Source: Paenibacillus sp. HWE-109
Lineage (GTDB): Bacteria > Bacillota > Bacilli > Paenibacillales > NBRC-103111
Assembly (NCBI RefSeq): GCF_022163125.1
Contig: NZ_CP091881.1
Span: 2,728,001-2,792,000, forward strand
Direction of reading: 5' to 3'
Length of the DNA: 64,000 bases
The notes under the pieces are model-generated. The model was not told the DNA's origin. It searched no databases and was given only the letters and a program-made list of their open reading frames with translations. This document shows, one piece after another, positions 9,436 to 19,008 of the stretch. Made by a program: the position numbers and the translations under genes. The first letter of the stretch is position 1, and each line of letters opens with the position of its first letter.

Positions 9436-9936
9436 TTGAATATTAAGTTACTACACGTGAATACAGAGGAAGACATCACAGAAGTTGCTCGATTGGCGGC
9501 TGAAATATGGCGTGAATATTATGTAACCCTCATTACAATCGAGCAGATCGATTACATGATTGGTAAATTCCAAGCGGTTCCAGCCATTACGGATCAAATC
9601 TACCATCAGGGCTACGAATATTACTTGATCCAACACGATGGCTCCGCAATCGGATATATGTCGGCCAGACAAGATGAGGGGAAGCTCTTTCTGAGCAAGT
9701 TTTATATCGGGAAGGAGCACCGGGGGCGCAGCTATGCCAGCCAAGCGATGGCATTCCTGGAGCAGCTGTGTAAAGACCGCAACCTAAGCCATATATGGCT
9801 GACGGTCAATCGTGATAATGAATCGAGTATTGCGATTTATGAGAAAAAAGGTTTCCGGACAGTAAGGGAACAAATTGCAGATATCGGGAATGGGTTTGTG
9901 ATGGATGATTTTATTATGGAAAAAGAAATGGAATGA
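9436..9936 (+). CDS. GNAT family N-acetyltransferase
   Basis: A GCN5-type acetyltransferase of 166 residues. The start is TTG 9436 after AAAGGCGGG; the frame stays open further upstream only by overlap with the AraC remnant. The acetyl-CoA region is seen as LFLSKFYIGKEHRGRSYASQ (motif A, R/Q-x-x-G/A-x-A form), followed by LTVNRDNESSIAIYEKKGF (motif B). The substrate is unknown. The next gene starts 22 bases later, so they may be co-transcribed. Confidence 0.82.
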   Translation: MNIKLLHVNTEEDITEVARLAAEIWREYYVTLITIEQIDYMIGKFQAVPAITDQIYHQGYEYYLIQHDGSAIGYMSARQDEGKLFLSKFYIGKEHRGRSYASQAMAFLEQLCKDRNLSHIWLTVNRDNESSIAIYEKKGFRTVREQIADIGNGFVMDDFIMEKEME

Positions 9937-9957
9937 GGGAAGGATGGAAGTAGAGAA

Positions 9958-10554
9958 ATGAACAATAAGAATATAAAAAGCACTAACAATTTTGATGAGG
10001 CCTCTATCATTCAGGGGTTTGACATTGAGCTTAGTGAAAAAAATGCGCAACGCATAGACAGATTAGTTGATGATTTCGAAAAAAGTATTTTAAATCGAGT
10101 TGATGAAGAGTATTCAGTAAATACAACGTTTTCTGAACGTCTTGCAGATCGAATTGCCAAGTTCGGTGGAAGCTGGACTTTCATCGGATACTTTGGCGCA
10201 GTTCTTCTGGCTTGGACGGTATGGAATATGCTTCCTTTTAATAAGCCTTATCACTTTGACGAACCTCCATTTATTCTTCTGAACTTGTGCTTATCTTTTC
10301 TCGCAGCCTTCCAAGCACCAATCATTATGATGAGCCAAAATCGGCAAAATGCCAGAGATAAACATGAGTCGGTTATCGATTTTGCCATTAATTATAAAGC
10401 AGAACAAGAAATTGATGATATTCAAAAGCACTTACATCGTATAGAAGATAATAGTTTGCATACTCAAGAACAGTTTAGCAACGAGTTGATGCAGATTAAA
10501 CAGCTTCTTGCTTCCATTGAATCTAAACTAGATGTTAAGAAGTTGGATGAATGA
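9958..10554 (+). CDS. DUF1003 domain-containing membrane protein
   Basis: 198 residues. Two membrane helices are visible (about 72-92, GSWTFIGYFGAVLLAWTVWN; and about 103-122), separated by a short loop and followed by the DUF1003 signature QAPIIMMSQNRQNARDKH. The last 60 residues are charged and likely coiled coil (EIDDIQKHLHRIEDN). The function of the family is not established. It is followed by a clear terminator. Confidence 0.85.
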   Translation: MNNKNIKSTNNFDEASIIQGFDIELSEKNAQRIDRLVDDFEKSILNRVDEEYSVNTTFSERLADRIAKFGGSWTFIGYFGAVLLAWTVWNMLPFNKPYHFDEPPFILLNLCLSFLAAFQAPIIMMSQNRQNARDKHESVIDFAINYKAEQEIDDIQKHLHRIEDNSLHTQEQFSNELMQIKQLLASIESKLDVKKLDE

Positions 10555-10591
10555 GGTACGGATAGCGGTAACTACTTGTGGCCGAAACTCC

Positions 10592-10634
10592 AAAAAAGGC
10601 TGGTTCGTTTTATTAACGAACAGCCTTTTTGTTA
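10592..10634 (+). terminator. Rho-independent terminator
   Basis: Long hairpin: AAAAAGGCTGGTTCGTT pairs with AACGAACAGCCTTTTT across a short loop, with the T tract built into the stem. It ends the GNAT/DUF1003 unit. Confidence 0.88.
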
Positions 10635-10793
10635 ATTGTGAAAGTATAAGTTTTTGGTTGGATTTCAGGTGTTTTCCCTTTTAGTTTTTTAGAATGTGAA
10701 TGTTCCTATTTGTTCCATTTGCTGCTGGTTTGGAGGTATAAACAAGCTATTTGGCAGAATGAGATCCTTTAGATTAGCAATAGCGCGGAGATA

Positions 10794-11145
10794 AGGGAAC
10801 GTCAAGCTGCGATACTAGAAAATGTGTCATAAAAGGGATCCAGAGGGAACTACAGTACGCTATCATTCTGAAAACCGCGATATTCCAGGCTAGAGGGAAC
10901 TACGGTCCGCTATTTCGCCATTTCTCGCTCAGAATCAGCAGTTTCCGCTTAAATAGCGGATCTCAGTTCCCTTTTATGCTACGTTTACCCCAGATCCCGC
11001 CATATAGCGGATCATAGTTCCGTTTCTCCGAAGCTCTCTGTTATTGCAAAGCTCAAAGGGAACTAGGATCCGCTAGTTTATTGATAACCGTTATGAAGAC
11101 ACTCATCTCTTAGGGCACCATAGCCGCTTTTCTTAAATGCATCGG
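10794..11145. repeat. Six-unit intergenic repeat, family 1 (copy B)
   Basis: Units start at 10794, 10844 and 10894 (forward), 10953 and 11004 (reverse) and 11057 (forward). The spacings are 50, 50, 59, 51 and 53. The unit at 10844 is AGGGAACTACAGTACGCTAT and the one at 10953 is ATAGCGGATCTCAGTTCCCT. The whole 350-bp block matches copy C (30714-31067) with scattered differences, up to the tail GCTTTTCTTAA. It ends against the stop codon of the minus-strand SH3 gene. Nothing else was seen in 10635-10793. Confidence 0.85.
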
Positions 11146-11146
11146 C

Positions 11147-13135
11147 TTAATTTCCCGGAGCGATCACTTCCCAATCTCGCTGCATAAGAATGCGTTCCCC
11201 AGCTTTGAATTGGATGGAGAGGTGATTGATCCCTGGTTTCAACTTAACGTCAAGTCCCATATCAGATAATCCGAATTGATAACCCAATTTGTAGAGGTGA
11301 TTTATTTGCGCCAGTTGAACAGGGGACTGGTTGTCAGCAGAATCACGGTTGTTGACAATGATTTGCAATTGCGGTTTAATCGCCTTTTCATCCTTGTACA
11401 AGTCCTCATAAAGCAGCCCCGCGAGATGAAGCTTCAGTGCGACGTCTGCCTTCTCCTGCAGGTTATAGTCGGAAATTTCATACTCTGTGGTGCTGAGCGT
11501 CACATTTCTATCTCCATAGGAAACCTTATCATTGTAGGCAGTTGTCACACCGAATAAAATCCTCAGATGAGCTAAGCTTAGAAGAGGTGCCCCTTGTTTC
11601 GAATCCGGATCGGTAGCCGGCGCTTCCGTGAGTTTCACGACATTTGCCAGCTTGCCGTTCCACAATGTTTTGGCTGCAGACTCGCCAGCTTTAAGTTGTA
11701 CCGCATAGCCGTCTGCTTTCTTAAAGGTCCACCAGCCCTCGGAGTCAGGCCCAGATAGCTCATAATGATATAGACTGGCCAAAAATGCTGAACGAAAAGC
11801 CGGTTCTCCTTTCTGCATACCTCCGATCGTATCGGGACCATACGTAAATACACCGGATTCGTTCTGATAAAATACCCCTTGATAGGAGGTTTTCGAATGA
11901 ATTTGGATGTCATTCTCGTGGTCTTTCAGTACAACACGGTCTTGATATGGATTCATTTGAATCCAACCTTGGCCCACAAAGGAGTTAATTTTGAACCAAC
12001 GTGTGCCGTCAGGTGCAGTCCAAGCAGCGAGAGGGGAGATCGTTTGAGCCCCGATTTGGCCATTATCCAGCGATATTCTCGTATTCGGGAATCGGTAGAT
12101 CGCTGTGCTGTACGCCTTAAGCTCGATGGAAGACGTATCGTCCATGGTGTCTTCGGGTTCGGCATAGCTCGGGCTGAACCAGCCTTCAGCTTGATCGTTT
12201 TTGACATGATACCAGTTCTCAGGGCTCCATAGCGCATCCAAATTGGTAGTGGTCTCTATTACGTTCAGATCACCGGAAGGAAGCGTTGCTGTAATCTTCG
12301 CATTCGCATCGGGATACGCGAATAAAGAACTTTGATGCTTTCGTTTGAGGATTTGCTTTTCGGGCACAATCAGCATGCCTGGTCCGAACGCCCATTTCAA
12401 GCCTTGTTTCGTTTCAAATTGATAGGAGCTTCCAAGTACAGAACGGAATTTCGCTGTTTGATGAACGAAAAGAGACGTCAGATACCCCTCATATTGATAC
12501 GTAATGTAATCCATTCGCGGATTGCTATTGTAATAAGTACTCGCATAGAACACTTGCTGATCCAGCGGCTGCAAATTCCCGATCTCATCCAAATGCAAAT
12601 GAACCCACTGATCCCCTAGCCACGTTGTGTGGATTTTGATCCACCGCTTCGGATTGTAATTCCCTTCAGCTTGGCGAAACCAGGTCTTCTCCGCATCGAC
12701 GACAGTGACTTCCTGCGGCGACAGCGCCGCGGTTGGATCTCCGGCTTCCGATGGCCGCGCGTATAGCGGCGTTTCCGACATTAAGCGCAGGGTTTGAGGA
12801 GCAGGGACTTCAATTTGCCATGGTGCGGTTTTGATCCAGCGGTCGCCGATATCCGTATGTATTTTCCACCAATTGCCGCCTGTCGCCCATTGGACCTCGG
12901 CTTCAAGGACTTCAACCGTTTGCGGCGCGAAGGTACCTTCTGGCTGATTGCGCAGTGTATTGGGGATGACATAGTAGGGCATGTTTTCAATAAATGTGAG
13001 CTGCTTCGGAATAAAGATACCGTCCGCTGGCTCTGTTGGCGTATCGGCATATTCATAGGCGCTTCCTGTTGCGGTTAACAGACCGAGCTGCATGCTGACT
13101 CCGAACAGTACGAGGAATGAAACTTTTCTCCACAT
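11147..13135 (-). CDS. Secreted SH3-like repeat protein
   Basis: A 662-residue exported protein. The signal peptide covers about residues 1-26 (GLLTATGSAYE, cleavage after an Ala-x-Ala-like site). The mature part is built from bacterial SH3-like modules of about 60-70 residues, recognised by repeated endings such as WWKIHTDIGDRWIK, RWIKIHTTWLGDQWVH and WFKINSFVGQGWIQMNPY. The last 150 residues contain a copper-amine-oxidase-like/propeptide-like stretch (LLSLAHLRILFGVTTAYNDK) and a beta-sandwich end. The start has an excellent AAAGGAGATGG site. It may bind cell wall or exopolymer. No catalytic motif was seen. Confidence 0.75.
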   Translation of the reverse strand: MWRKVSFLVLFGVSMQLGLLTATGSAYEYADTPTEPADGIFIPKQLTFIENMPYYVIPNTLRNQPEGTFAPQTVEVLEAEVQWATGGNWWKIHTDIGDRWIKTAPWQIEVPAPQTLRLMSETPLYARPSEAGDPTAALSPQEVTVVDAEKTWFRQAEGNYNPKRWIKIHTTWLGDQWVHLHLDEIGNLQPLDQQVFYASTYYNSNPRMDYITYQYEGYLTSLFVHQTAKFRSVLGSSYQFETKQGLKWAFGPGMLIVPEKQILKRKHQSSLFAYPDANAKITATLPSGDLNVIETTTNLDALWSPENWYHVKNDQAEGWFSPSYAEPEDTMDDTSSIELKAYSTAIYRFPNTRISLDNGQIGAQTISPLAAWTAPDGTRWFKINSFVGQGWIQMNPYQDRVVLKDHENDIQIHSKTSYQGVFYQNESGVFTYGPDTIGGMQKGEPAFRSAFLASLYHYELSGPDSEGWWTFKKADGYAVQLKAGESAAKTLWNGKLANVVKLTEAPATDPDSKQGAPLLSLAHLRILFGVTTAYNDKVSYGDRNVTLSTTEYEISDYNLQEKADVALKLHLAGLLYEDLYKDEKAIKPQLQIIVNNRDSADNQSPVQLAQINHLYKLGYQFGLSDMGLDVKLKPGINHLSIQFKAGERILMQRDWEVIAPGN

Positions 13136-13407
13136 AAAGCCATCTCCTTTGTTCCTATTTTTTCAATGTCTAGTATATTCTACTAAGAAAAAGATCAGAA
13201 GTTGTGCTCGTGGATCAGGGAATTCACCTATGCTTGGGGATGAGCTGATTTTAAGATAGTTGGTATTATTTTGCGATATCTTAAATAAATAAAACATTTG
13301 TAGGTTTTTGTTTATATACGTCTTTCCAAAACAACTCTAAAATAGGTGCAGCGGAGAGTTGAGCAACATAGATCTCTGATTCAGTTTAACAACGGAGGTC
13401 ACTTGGA

Positions 13408-16400
13408 ATGAACAGGAAAAAACCAACCGATTACGAGCTTCTAAAAGAAAAATTTAGGACGCCTCCGATGGAACATCGCTCCGTACCGTTCTGGTCATGG
13501 AATGGTTTGCTGGACCAGAATGAATTGGACGCACAAATTGAAGGATTCAAGAAACAGGGAATGGGCGGCTTTATGATCCATGTAAGGGAAGGTCTGGAAA
13601 CGCCGTACTTAGGTGATGAATTTATAGAACGTATTAAAGAAACAGTTGCCACAGCGAAGAAGGAAGGCGTTTCTGCGTGGTTATATGATGAAGACCGCTA
13701 TTCATCAGGAATGGGCGGAGGCAGGGTCCCCCGGTTAGGCGGCGACGCTGTGCGGGCTAAAGCATTATCATTATCGATTTGCCGCAATTATGAAGAAGAC
13801 GATACGATCCAGGCGGTCTATCAGGCGAGTATTCTCGGCAACGAGCTGCATAGCTGCAAAAGCATACACGATTGGAAAAATCCGATTCATTTGCAAGCGG
13901 GAGAAGAAGTCTATTTGGTTATGCGCCGTCATATCGCATCGCCGAATGAGTGGTGTCACGGTGATACCTATCCAGACAACATGAATCCCCAGTCGGCCCA
14001 ATTATTTATCGAGACGACATATGAATGCTATAAGGAAGCGGTGGGAGAGGAGTTTGGGCGCACGGTTCCAGGGATTTTTACGGATGAACCATCGATTCGG
14101 GGATTTCAGGAGCAGCTTAATGAGCCGGAGTTGACTTGGATATCCTGGTCGGATCTCTTACCCCAAGCTTTCTCAGATAGGAACGGTTATGAGATTTGGG
14201 ATACACTCCCTTACTTTTTTTTCCTGGGCCCGTTCTCCTCGAAGATTCGCCATGACTACTGGAAGATCGTCACCGAAATGTTCTGTGATGCCTACACGAA
14301 GCAGATCGGCAACTGGTGTGGAGTAAATGGTATCTCCTTTGCCGGGCATTTCTGTGAGGAAGGAGATATCGTCGGCGCGGTCCGACACTGCGGAGCTGTC
14401 ATGCCTCATTATCGGTATATGGATATCCCCGGAATCGATACGTTGTGCGAGCAAACGGATGAGAGCCTGACGATTAAGCAGGTGTCCAGCGTAGCGAATC
14501 AATATGGAAAGAAAAAGGTCATTACGGAAACCTATGGTGTCACAGGATGGGGCCTGACGTTCGAAAGCCGCAAATGGATTGGGGACTGGCAGTTTGCGCT
14601 TGGCGTTAACTTTTTGACCCATCATCTTGCCCTGTATTCTCTTCGTGGATGCCGCAAGCGCGATTATCCGCCTTCCTTCAATTATCATGTGAACTGGTGG
14701 GAGCATAATCGTGTCATGGAAGACTATTTCGCACGGCTAGGAGGAGTGCTTAGTGAAGGCACCGTAGTCAGGGATATATTGGTGATTCATCCAGCGACCT
14801 CGGTTTGGACGAAACTCGGACAGGATGTTTGCTCAACCGAATGGCTCAATCATGCCGGAAATACGGAAGAGCTGAAGGAATACAACAGAGCATTCAACGA
14901 ACTCATCCAACAACTCCTTAGCGAACACTATGATTTTGATCTGGGAGACGAATTGATTCTGGAGGAGATAGGTCGCGTACATCAAGATACGCTGCTCGTT
15001 GGACAAGCAAGTTACCAAGTTGTCGTACTGCCCGGACTCCATAACTTGCTCAGAACAACGTACGAACTGCTGATCACTTACCTGGATGCTGGAGGAAGCG
15101 TACTATCTTGCGGAGAAGTTCCAATGTGCATAGATGGAGAACAAACACACGAATTGCAATCCTTGCTGGGTCACCCACGATTTCATCGGCTTCAGACCCA
15201 ACATGAGCTTTTGAAAGAACTTGCATCTTATGCAGGCCGTACGCTTCGTTTAATAGACCACAACGGACAAGAGGCCGTCCAACTAATGTGCATGCGTCGA
15301 GAGCTGTCGGACTGCACGGTTTTATTTGTTGTCAATAATGACCGAGAATCCGGATGTGAGGTAGAAGTTCGAATCAAAGGAAGTGGACGGCTAGAAGAAT
15401 GGAACCCGCTTACAGGTGAAAGTTGGGAGAAGCCTGTCCAGTCTCACAATGGGGATATCATTTTCCAAGAGCATTTCGGTCAAGCAGATTCCAAATTGTA
15501 TATCTTATCCCATTCAGGAGAGACAACGTTGCCCGCAGAACAGAAATGGGGTAATTCACAACCATTGACCAGCCTTGGCCCAGTTACCCGGTTCACCAAG
15601 ACAGCTCCTAACGCCGTTGTCCTTGACTCCTGCCAATACCGGATCATAGATGAACCATGGTCTGAGATGATGAGTGTTTGGCAAGCTCAACAACTCGTTC
15701 GCGAGAGACTGCAGATGAGACAAGTTTTTGCTAATGGCAATCTTCAGAGACATTTTTGGATCCACGATTCTCATATGAATAATGGCACGCCAATGACGAT
15801 TAGGTTCGTTTTCCATGTGAAGGATATCCCGGTAACCGATACGTTTATTGTCTTCGAGCAAGCGCATCGCTTTCAATTTCGATGCAACGGACAATTCATT
15901 TCAGATAAACCAGACGGCTGGTATTTGGATCGCAGTATGTCAAAACTTAAGCTTCCGTTACTGCTTCAAGGAGAGAACAGGCTCGAGATCAGTTGTGAAT
16001 ATACACATGATATGGAGATCGAGGATGCATTTCTAATCGGCGACTTCGCTCTTGACAGCAATTGGAGTCTGGTTAAGGAACCAACGAGTCTGCAATTTGG
16101 AGATTGGTGCTTGCAAGGTTATCCCCACTATTGCGGAAGTATGGTCTACCACTTCGAGTTTAATGTGAATCTTGAGGAAGGCAATCGGATCGTGTTGGAA
16201 CTTGGTCCTTATGAGGCAGTCACATTATCTATGACAATAAACGGACAGCATGAGCAGCCAATCCCATGGCGTCCTGCGAGGGGAGTAGAACTGACTGGAT
16301 TACTTACAAATGGAATCAACTCCCTTGATATCGAGGTTGTTGGCAGTCCGCGAAATCTTCTTGGTCCCTTGCATGAGGCCAGTCCAAATCCAACTTGGGT

Positions 16401-16518
16401 TGATTGGTGGTCTTTTCATCCTGCTGGACAGGCGTATTCACCCGAATATGTCCTTCGTCCATATGGTTTGATGGGGCAAATTCATATTTACCAGATCGCT
16501 CCCAAAGCAAATACTTAG
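13408..16518 (+). CDS. Glycoside hydrolase, GH106-like (alpha-L-rhamnosidase-type)
   Basis: 1036 residues, cytoplasmic (no signal peptide), start behind ACGGAGG. The N-terminus has the characteristic opening of GH106-related enzymes: PFWSWNGLLDQNELDAQIEG, GGFMIHVREGLETPYLG, then SAWLYDEDRYSSGMGGGRV. A barrel follows, with FTDEPSIRG and TETYGVTGWG as likely active-site strands, and C-terminal jelly-roll domains from about residue 760. Family 106 releases L-rhamnose, for instance from rhamnogalacturonan or ulvan. The exact bond is not determinable here. A terminator follows, then a membrane AraC regulator and a secreted lyase, so it probably acts on imported oligosaccharides from that lyase. 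Confidence 0.75.
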   Translation: MNRKKPTDYELLKEKFRTPPMEHRSVPFWSWNGLLDQNELDAQIEGFKKQGMGGFMIHVREGLETPYLGDEFIERIKETVATAKKEGVSAWLYDEDRYSSGMGGGRVPRLGGDAVRAKALSLSICRNYEEDDTIQAVYQASILGNELHSCKSIHDWKNPIHLQAGEEVYLVMRRHIASPNEWCHGDTYPDNMNPQSAQLFIETTYECYKEAVGEEFGRTVPGIFTDEPSIRGFQEQLNEPELTWISWSDLLPQAFSDRNGYEIWDTLPYFFFLGPFSSKIRHDYWKIVTEMFCDAYTKQIGNWCGVNGISFAGHFCEEGDIVGAVRHCGAVMPHYRYMDIPGIDTLCEQTDESLTIKQVSSVANQYGKKKVITETYGVTGWGLTFESRKWIGDWQFALGVNFLTHHLALYSLRGCRKRDYPPSFNYHVNWWEHNRVMEDYFARLGGVLSEGTVVRDILVIHPATSVWTKLGQDVCSTEWLNHAGNTEELKEYNRAFNELIQQLLSEHYDFDLGDELILEEIGRVHQDTLLVGQASYQVVVLPGLHNLLRTTYELLITYLDAGGSVLSCGEVPMCIDGEQTHELQSLLGHPRFHRLQTQHELLKELASYAGRTLRLIDHNGQEAVQLMCMRRELSDCTVLFVVNNDRESGCEVEVRIKGSGRLEEWNPLTGESWEKPVQSHNGDIIFQEHFGQADSKLYILSHSGETTLPAEQKWGNSQPLTSLGPVTRFTKTAPNAVVLDSCQYRIIDEPWSEMMSVWQAQQLVRERLQMRQVFANGNLQRHFWIHDSHMNNGTPMTIRFVFHVKDIPVTDTFIVFEQAHRFQFRCNGQFISDKPDGWYLDRSMSKLKLPLLLQGENRLEISCEYTHDMEIEDAFLIGDFALDSNWSLVKEPTSLQFGDWCLQGYPHYCGSMVYHFEFNVNLEEGNRIVLELGPYEAVTLSMTINGQHEQPIPWRPARGVELTGLLTNGINSLDIEVVGSPRNLLGPLHEASPNPTWVDWWSFHPAGQAYSPEYVLRPYGLMGQIHIYQIAPKANT

Positions 16519-16526
16519 AGGAACTG

Positions 16527-16552
16527 AACCCGCGTTAGCGCGGGTTTTAATT
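16527..16552 (+). terminator. Rho-independent terminator
   Basis: AACCCGCG-TTAG-CGCGGGTT, an 8-bp GC-rich stem, then TTAATTATTTG. It lies 8 bases after the GH106-like stop codon. Confidence 0.85.
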
Positions 16553-16634
16553 ATTTGTAAGCCGCGCGAAAAACCGCCTTTACATGCCAGTACTTCCTCT
16601 GATTAAATGGTAGTATCAAGAAAGGCGGAGCTGC

Positions 16635-18839
16635 ATGAGAAAACTTCAACCATTCTTTTATATCAAGAATAGATCTACATCCTTGTTTCTTAGACTTCTC
16701 TCAGGCTTTCTGTGCATTACTTTGCTTTTGAGTACCCTTACGTTATATTCTTTTACTGTTTCCAAACAAAATGTCCGGAAGGAAATCGTTAAGTATAATA
16801 CCCTTATGCTGCATAATACGATGGAAAGCTACGAGAAGCATTTTGACATGATCAAAAGGCAAATGCTGCTTTATTTCATCAGTGAGAAAGTGCAAAAGTT
16901 TCACTCGAATCCGAAATACATTGATTTCCCCGGCATACAACAGGATATAAATTCATGGGTCTCCAATAATCAGTTGTTTATCAACAATATTGTTCTTTAC
17001 TCGAAGCGCAATGAGATGATCTTGGAAAAGGGAACGAGTACAAAAGTAGATACGATGTTCCAGGTTTTCTATGAGAACGAAGCGTATTTGCCTGACTTCT
17101 GGCGCGGGCAGTTTAACCAGGATTATAATATTCGCATCTTTCCTTCCTCCATTTTTCATAACCAGATGTATCGGGATCAGACAGGGGACGAAGAGCTGAT
17201 TCCCGTCATTTTCAAAACGTCAGGCAATAGCGATTTCATGATGATCGTATTCCTTGATGCAAGCAAGATGTATGAAGCTTTTCATCGTACGATCAACGAA
17301 GATTTTATGATTCATAACGGACAGGGTCTAGCCCTTTTCCGAAGTAAGGGTCAGGATCCGCCCATTGATTTAGAAGATCTGGGCAAGCACAGTACCACAG
17401 AATACCAGAGGGAAACCGCATATTATTTTCAGTCTACGGGAGCGGAAAGCGGTTTCACGTATGTCCAGCGGGTCCCGATTGAAAGAATCGCCTCCCAAAC
17501 CCGTTTGAACATTACCTTAATTATCGCCATCGCGATCTCAATCGCGGCAAGTATCGTCATTTCCTGGTTGTTCGCTGCTGGCATTAACAATCCGCTTCAG
17601 AAGGTAATCGCAACGATTCGAGGGGAGAATGACGGAAGCGTCTTTCGTTCCTCCATTCGAGAATTTAATATTATCCGCCATCAAATACAGGACAAGAACA
17701 AGTTGCATAAGCAGTTATCCTTTCTCCACCAGCTAAGAGCGATACAAGGTCAGGATGCAACCCCCATCTCATTTGTAAACAAATCATTTATGGTTGTTTT
17801 GTTCCACGCGATGATCAGAGGAGAGGGAGAGAAGGAGCACGCTTCTTTTCAAACTTGGCTTAGCTACATGAATGTGTACATGGAAGATAGAATTAGTAAG
17901 GCATTTCCGGGTTCCTTAACTTTTCAAATTGAGCATAATCAGATCCTCAGTCTTGTTTTTTCGGACCGAAGGGAGGAATTAGCGAGTCAACTTGCCCGAA
18001 TGGAAGCTTTATTCGAGCAGGATAGAGCATTCGGCACGATTACGATGGGGGTCTCCTCCGTGCATAGTCATTCCGAAGAGATTGCTGTTGCTTACCGAGA
18101 AGTTCAGATCTTGATTCGGGAACGCAGAATGGTTGACAAAACACAGATCATAACGGAACGAAGGGAGCAGGCAGATTTAATCGCCTTCGCGTCGGATCAA
18201 TGGAAGGAGTTTCAGGTAAACCTGCGCGAAGGAAATGAATTACAATTGACGAACTTAGTGGAACGAACGTTTATCAGATGGCTAGGGAAGGAACCGTCCG
18301 CTGCCACGATGGTTGAATTCGGAGGAAGCTTGGTTGGCAAAATAAAAAGCGAGGCATCCCCGCTGGATATTTCTCTAGGCCGGCTGCAGTCTATCTTCCA
18401 ACATGCCGAAAGCCAAATGCAGGCTTGCATTACGATGGAAGAACTGGAGCAGTTGCTTCTCAATTGGGTTACACAGGCTGCGGAGGCATTTCGCGAGAAG
18501 AAACAGCTGCGTGATCCAATCACGTCGTTCGTTGTCGATTATGTAACCGATCATCTTGAGGAAGAGATCTATCTGGACCTCCTTGCGGAACGTCTGAATT
18601 TGAGTGGAAGCTATTTGTCCTACTACTTCAAAGAGAAGACGGGGATGAATATCGTAGACTTTATTAATGAAAAAAGAATTATGCAGGCAACTACACTGCT
18701 CACCGACAACAAATTGAAAATCCACGACGTTGCAGCAGCGGTAGGGTACCGGAATATTACATCATTTAATCGTATGTTTAAGAAGTATGTCGGGCTTACA
18801 CCTAGCGAATTTCGCAAGAAACCCGAATTTGATACATAA
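16635..18839 (+). CDS. Membrane-bound AraC family transcriptional regulator
   Basis: 734 residues. A first membrane helix lies near residues 18-40 (FLRLLSGFLCITLLLSTLTL), followed by an extracellular Cache-like sensor of about 245 residues. The second helix is at about 288-315 (NITLIIAIAISIAASIVISW). A cytoplasmic linker leads to a C-terminal AraC domain (about 635-730: LDLLAERLNLSGSYLSYYFK and IHDVAAAVGYRNITSFNRMF). This one-component architecture is typical of Paenibacillus carbohydrate loci, where an external sugar activates nearby transport and hydrolase genes. The likely targets are the flanking GH106-like, SBP and lyase genes. The start follows AAAGGCGGAG. Confidence 0.85.
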   Translation: MRKLQPFFYIKNRSTSLFLRLLSGFLCITLLLSTLTLYSFTVSKQNVRKEIVKYNTLMLHNTMESYEKHFDMIKRQMLLYFISEKVQKFHSNPKYIDFPGIQQDINSWVSNNQLFINNIVLYSKRNEMILEKGTSTKVDTMFQVFYENEAYLPDFWRGQFNQDYNIRIFPSSIFHNQMYRDQTGDEELIPVIFKTSGNSDFMMIVFLDASKMYEAFHRTINEDFMIHNGQGLALFRSKGQDPPIDLEDLGKHSTTEYQRETAYYFQSTGAESGFTYVQRVPIERIASQTRLNITLIIAIAISIAASIVISWLFAAGINNPLQKVIATIRGENDGSVFRSSIREFNIIRHQIQDKNKLHKQLSFLHQLRAIQGQDATPISFVNKSFMVVLFHAMIRGEGEKEHASFQTWLSYMNVYMEDRISKAFPGSLTFQIEHNQILSLVFSDRREELASQLARMEALFEQDRAFGTITMGVSSVHSHSEEIAVAYREVQILIRERRMVDKTQIITERREQADLIAFASDQWKEFQVNLREGNELQLTNLVERTFIRWLGKEPSAATMVEFGGSLVGKIKSEASPLDISLGRLQSIFQHAESQMQACITMEELEQLLLNWVTQAAEAFREKKQLRDPITSFVVDYVTDHLEEEIYLDLLAERLNLSGSYLSYYFKEKTGMNIVDFINEKRIMQATTLLTDNKLKIHDVAAAVGYRNITSFNRMFKKYVGLTPSEFRKKPEFDT

Positions 18840-18843
18840 CTGT

Positions 18844-18874
18844 AAGCTCCGCAGTGCGGAGCTTTTCCTTTTTC
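18844..18874 (+). terminator. Rho-independent terminator
   Basis: AAGCTCCG-CAGTG-CGGAGCTT followed by TTCCTTTTT, immediately after the AraC stop. Confidence 0.88.
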
Positions 18875-19008
18875 ATCGCAAGCTGTGCACTTTTTTGGCT
18901 TTTTGAGATTTTCTTTGGATATACCAAAAAAGTAGAAGAATGAATGGCTTTCGTTCATTTACGGATCGTTCAATGGTATCTATGATAAGGATTGAAAGGA
19001 GTTATTTA

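Noticed and set aside
4497..11145. Family 1 repeats as a CRISPR array
   Set aside because: Units change orientation, vary inside, and there are only four to six with no cas genes nearby.
18940..19008. Longer N-terminus for the orphan LplA protein
   Set aside because: No ribosome site before 18940, while AAAGGAG precedes ATG 19009 and gives a proper lipoprotein signal.
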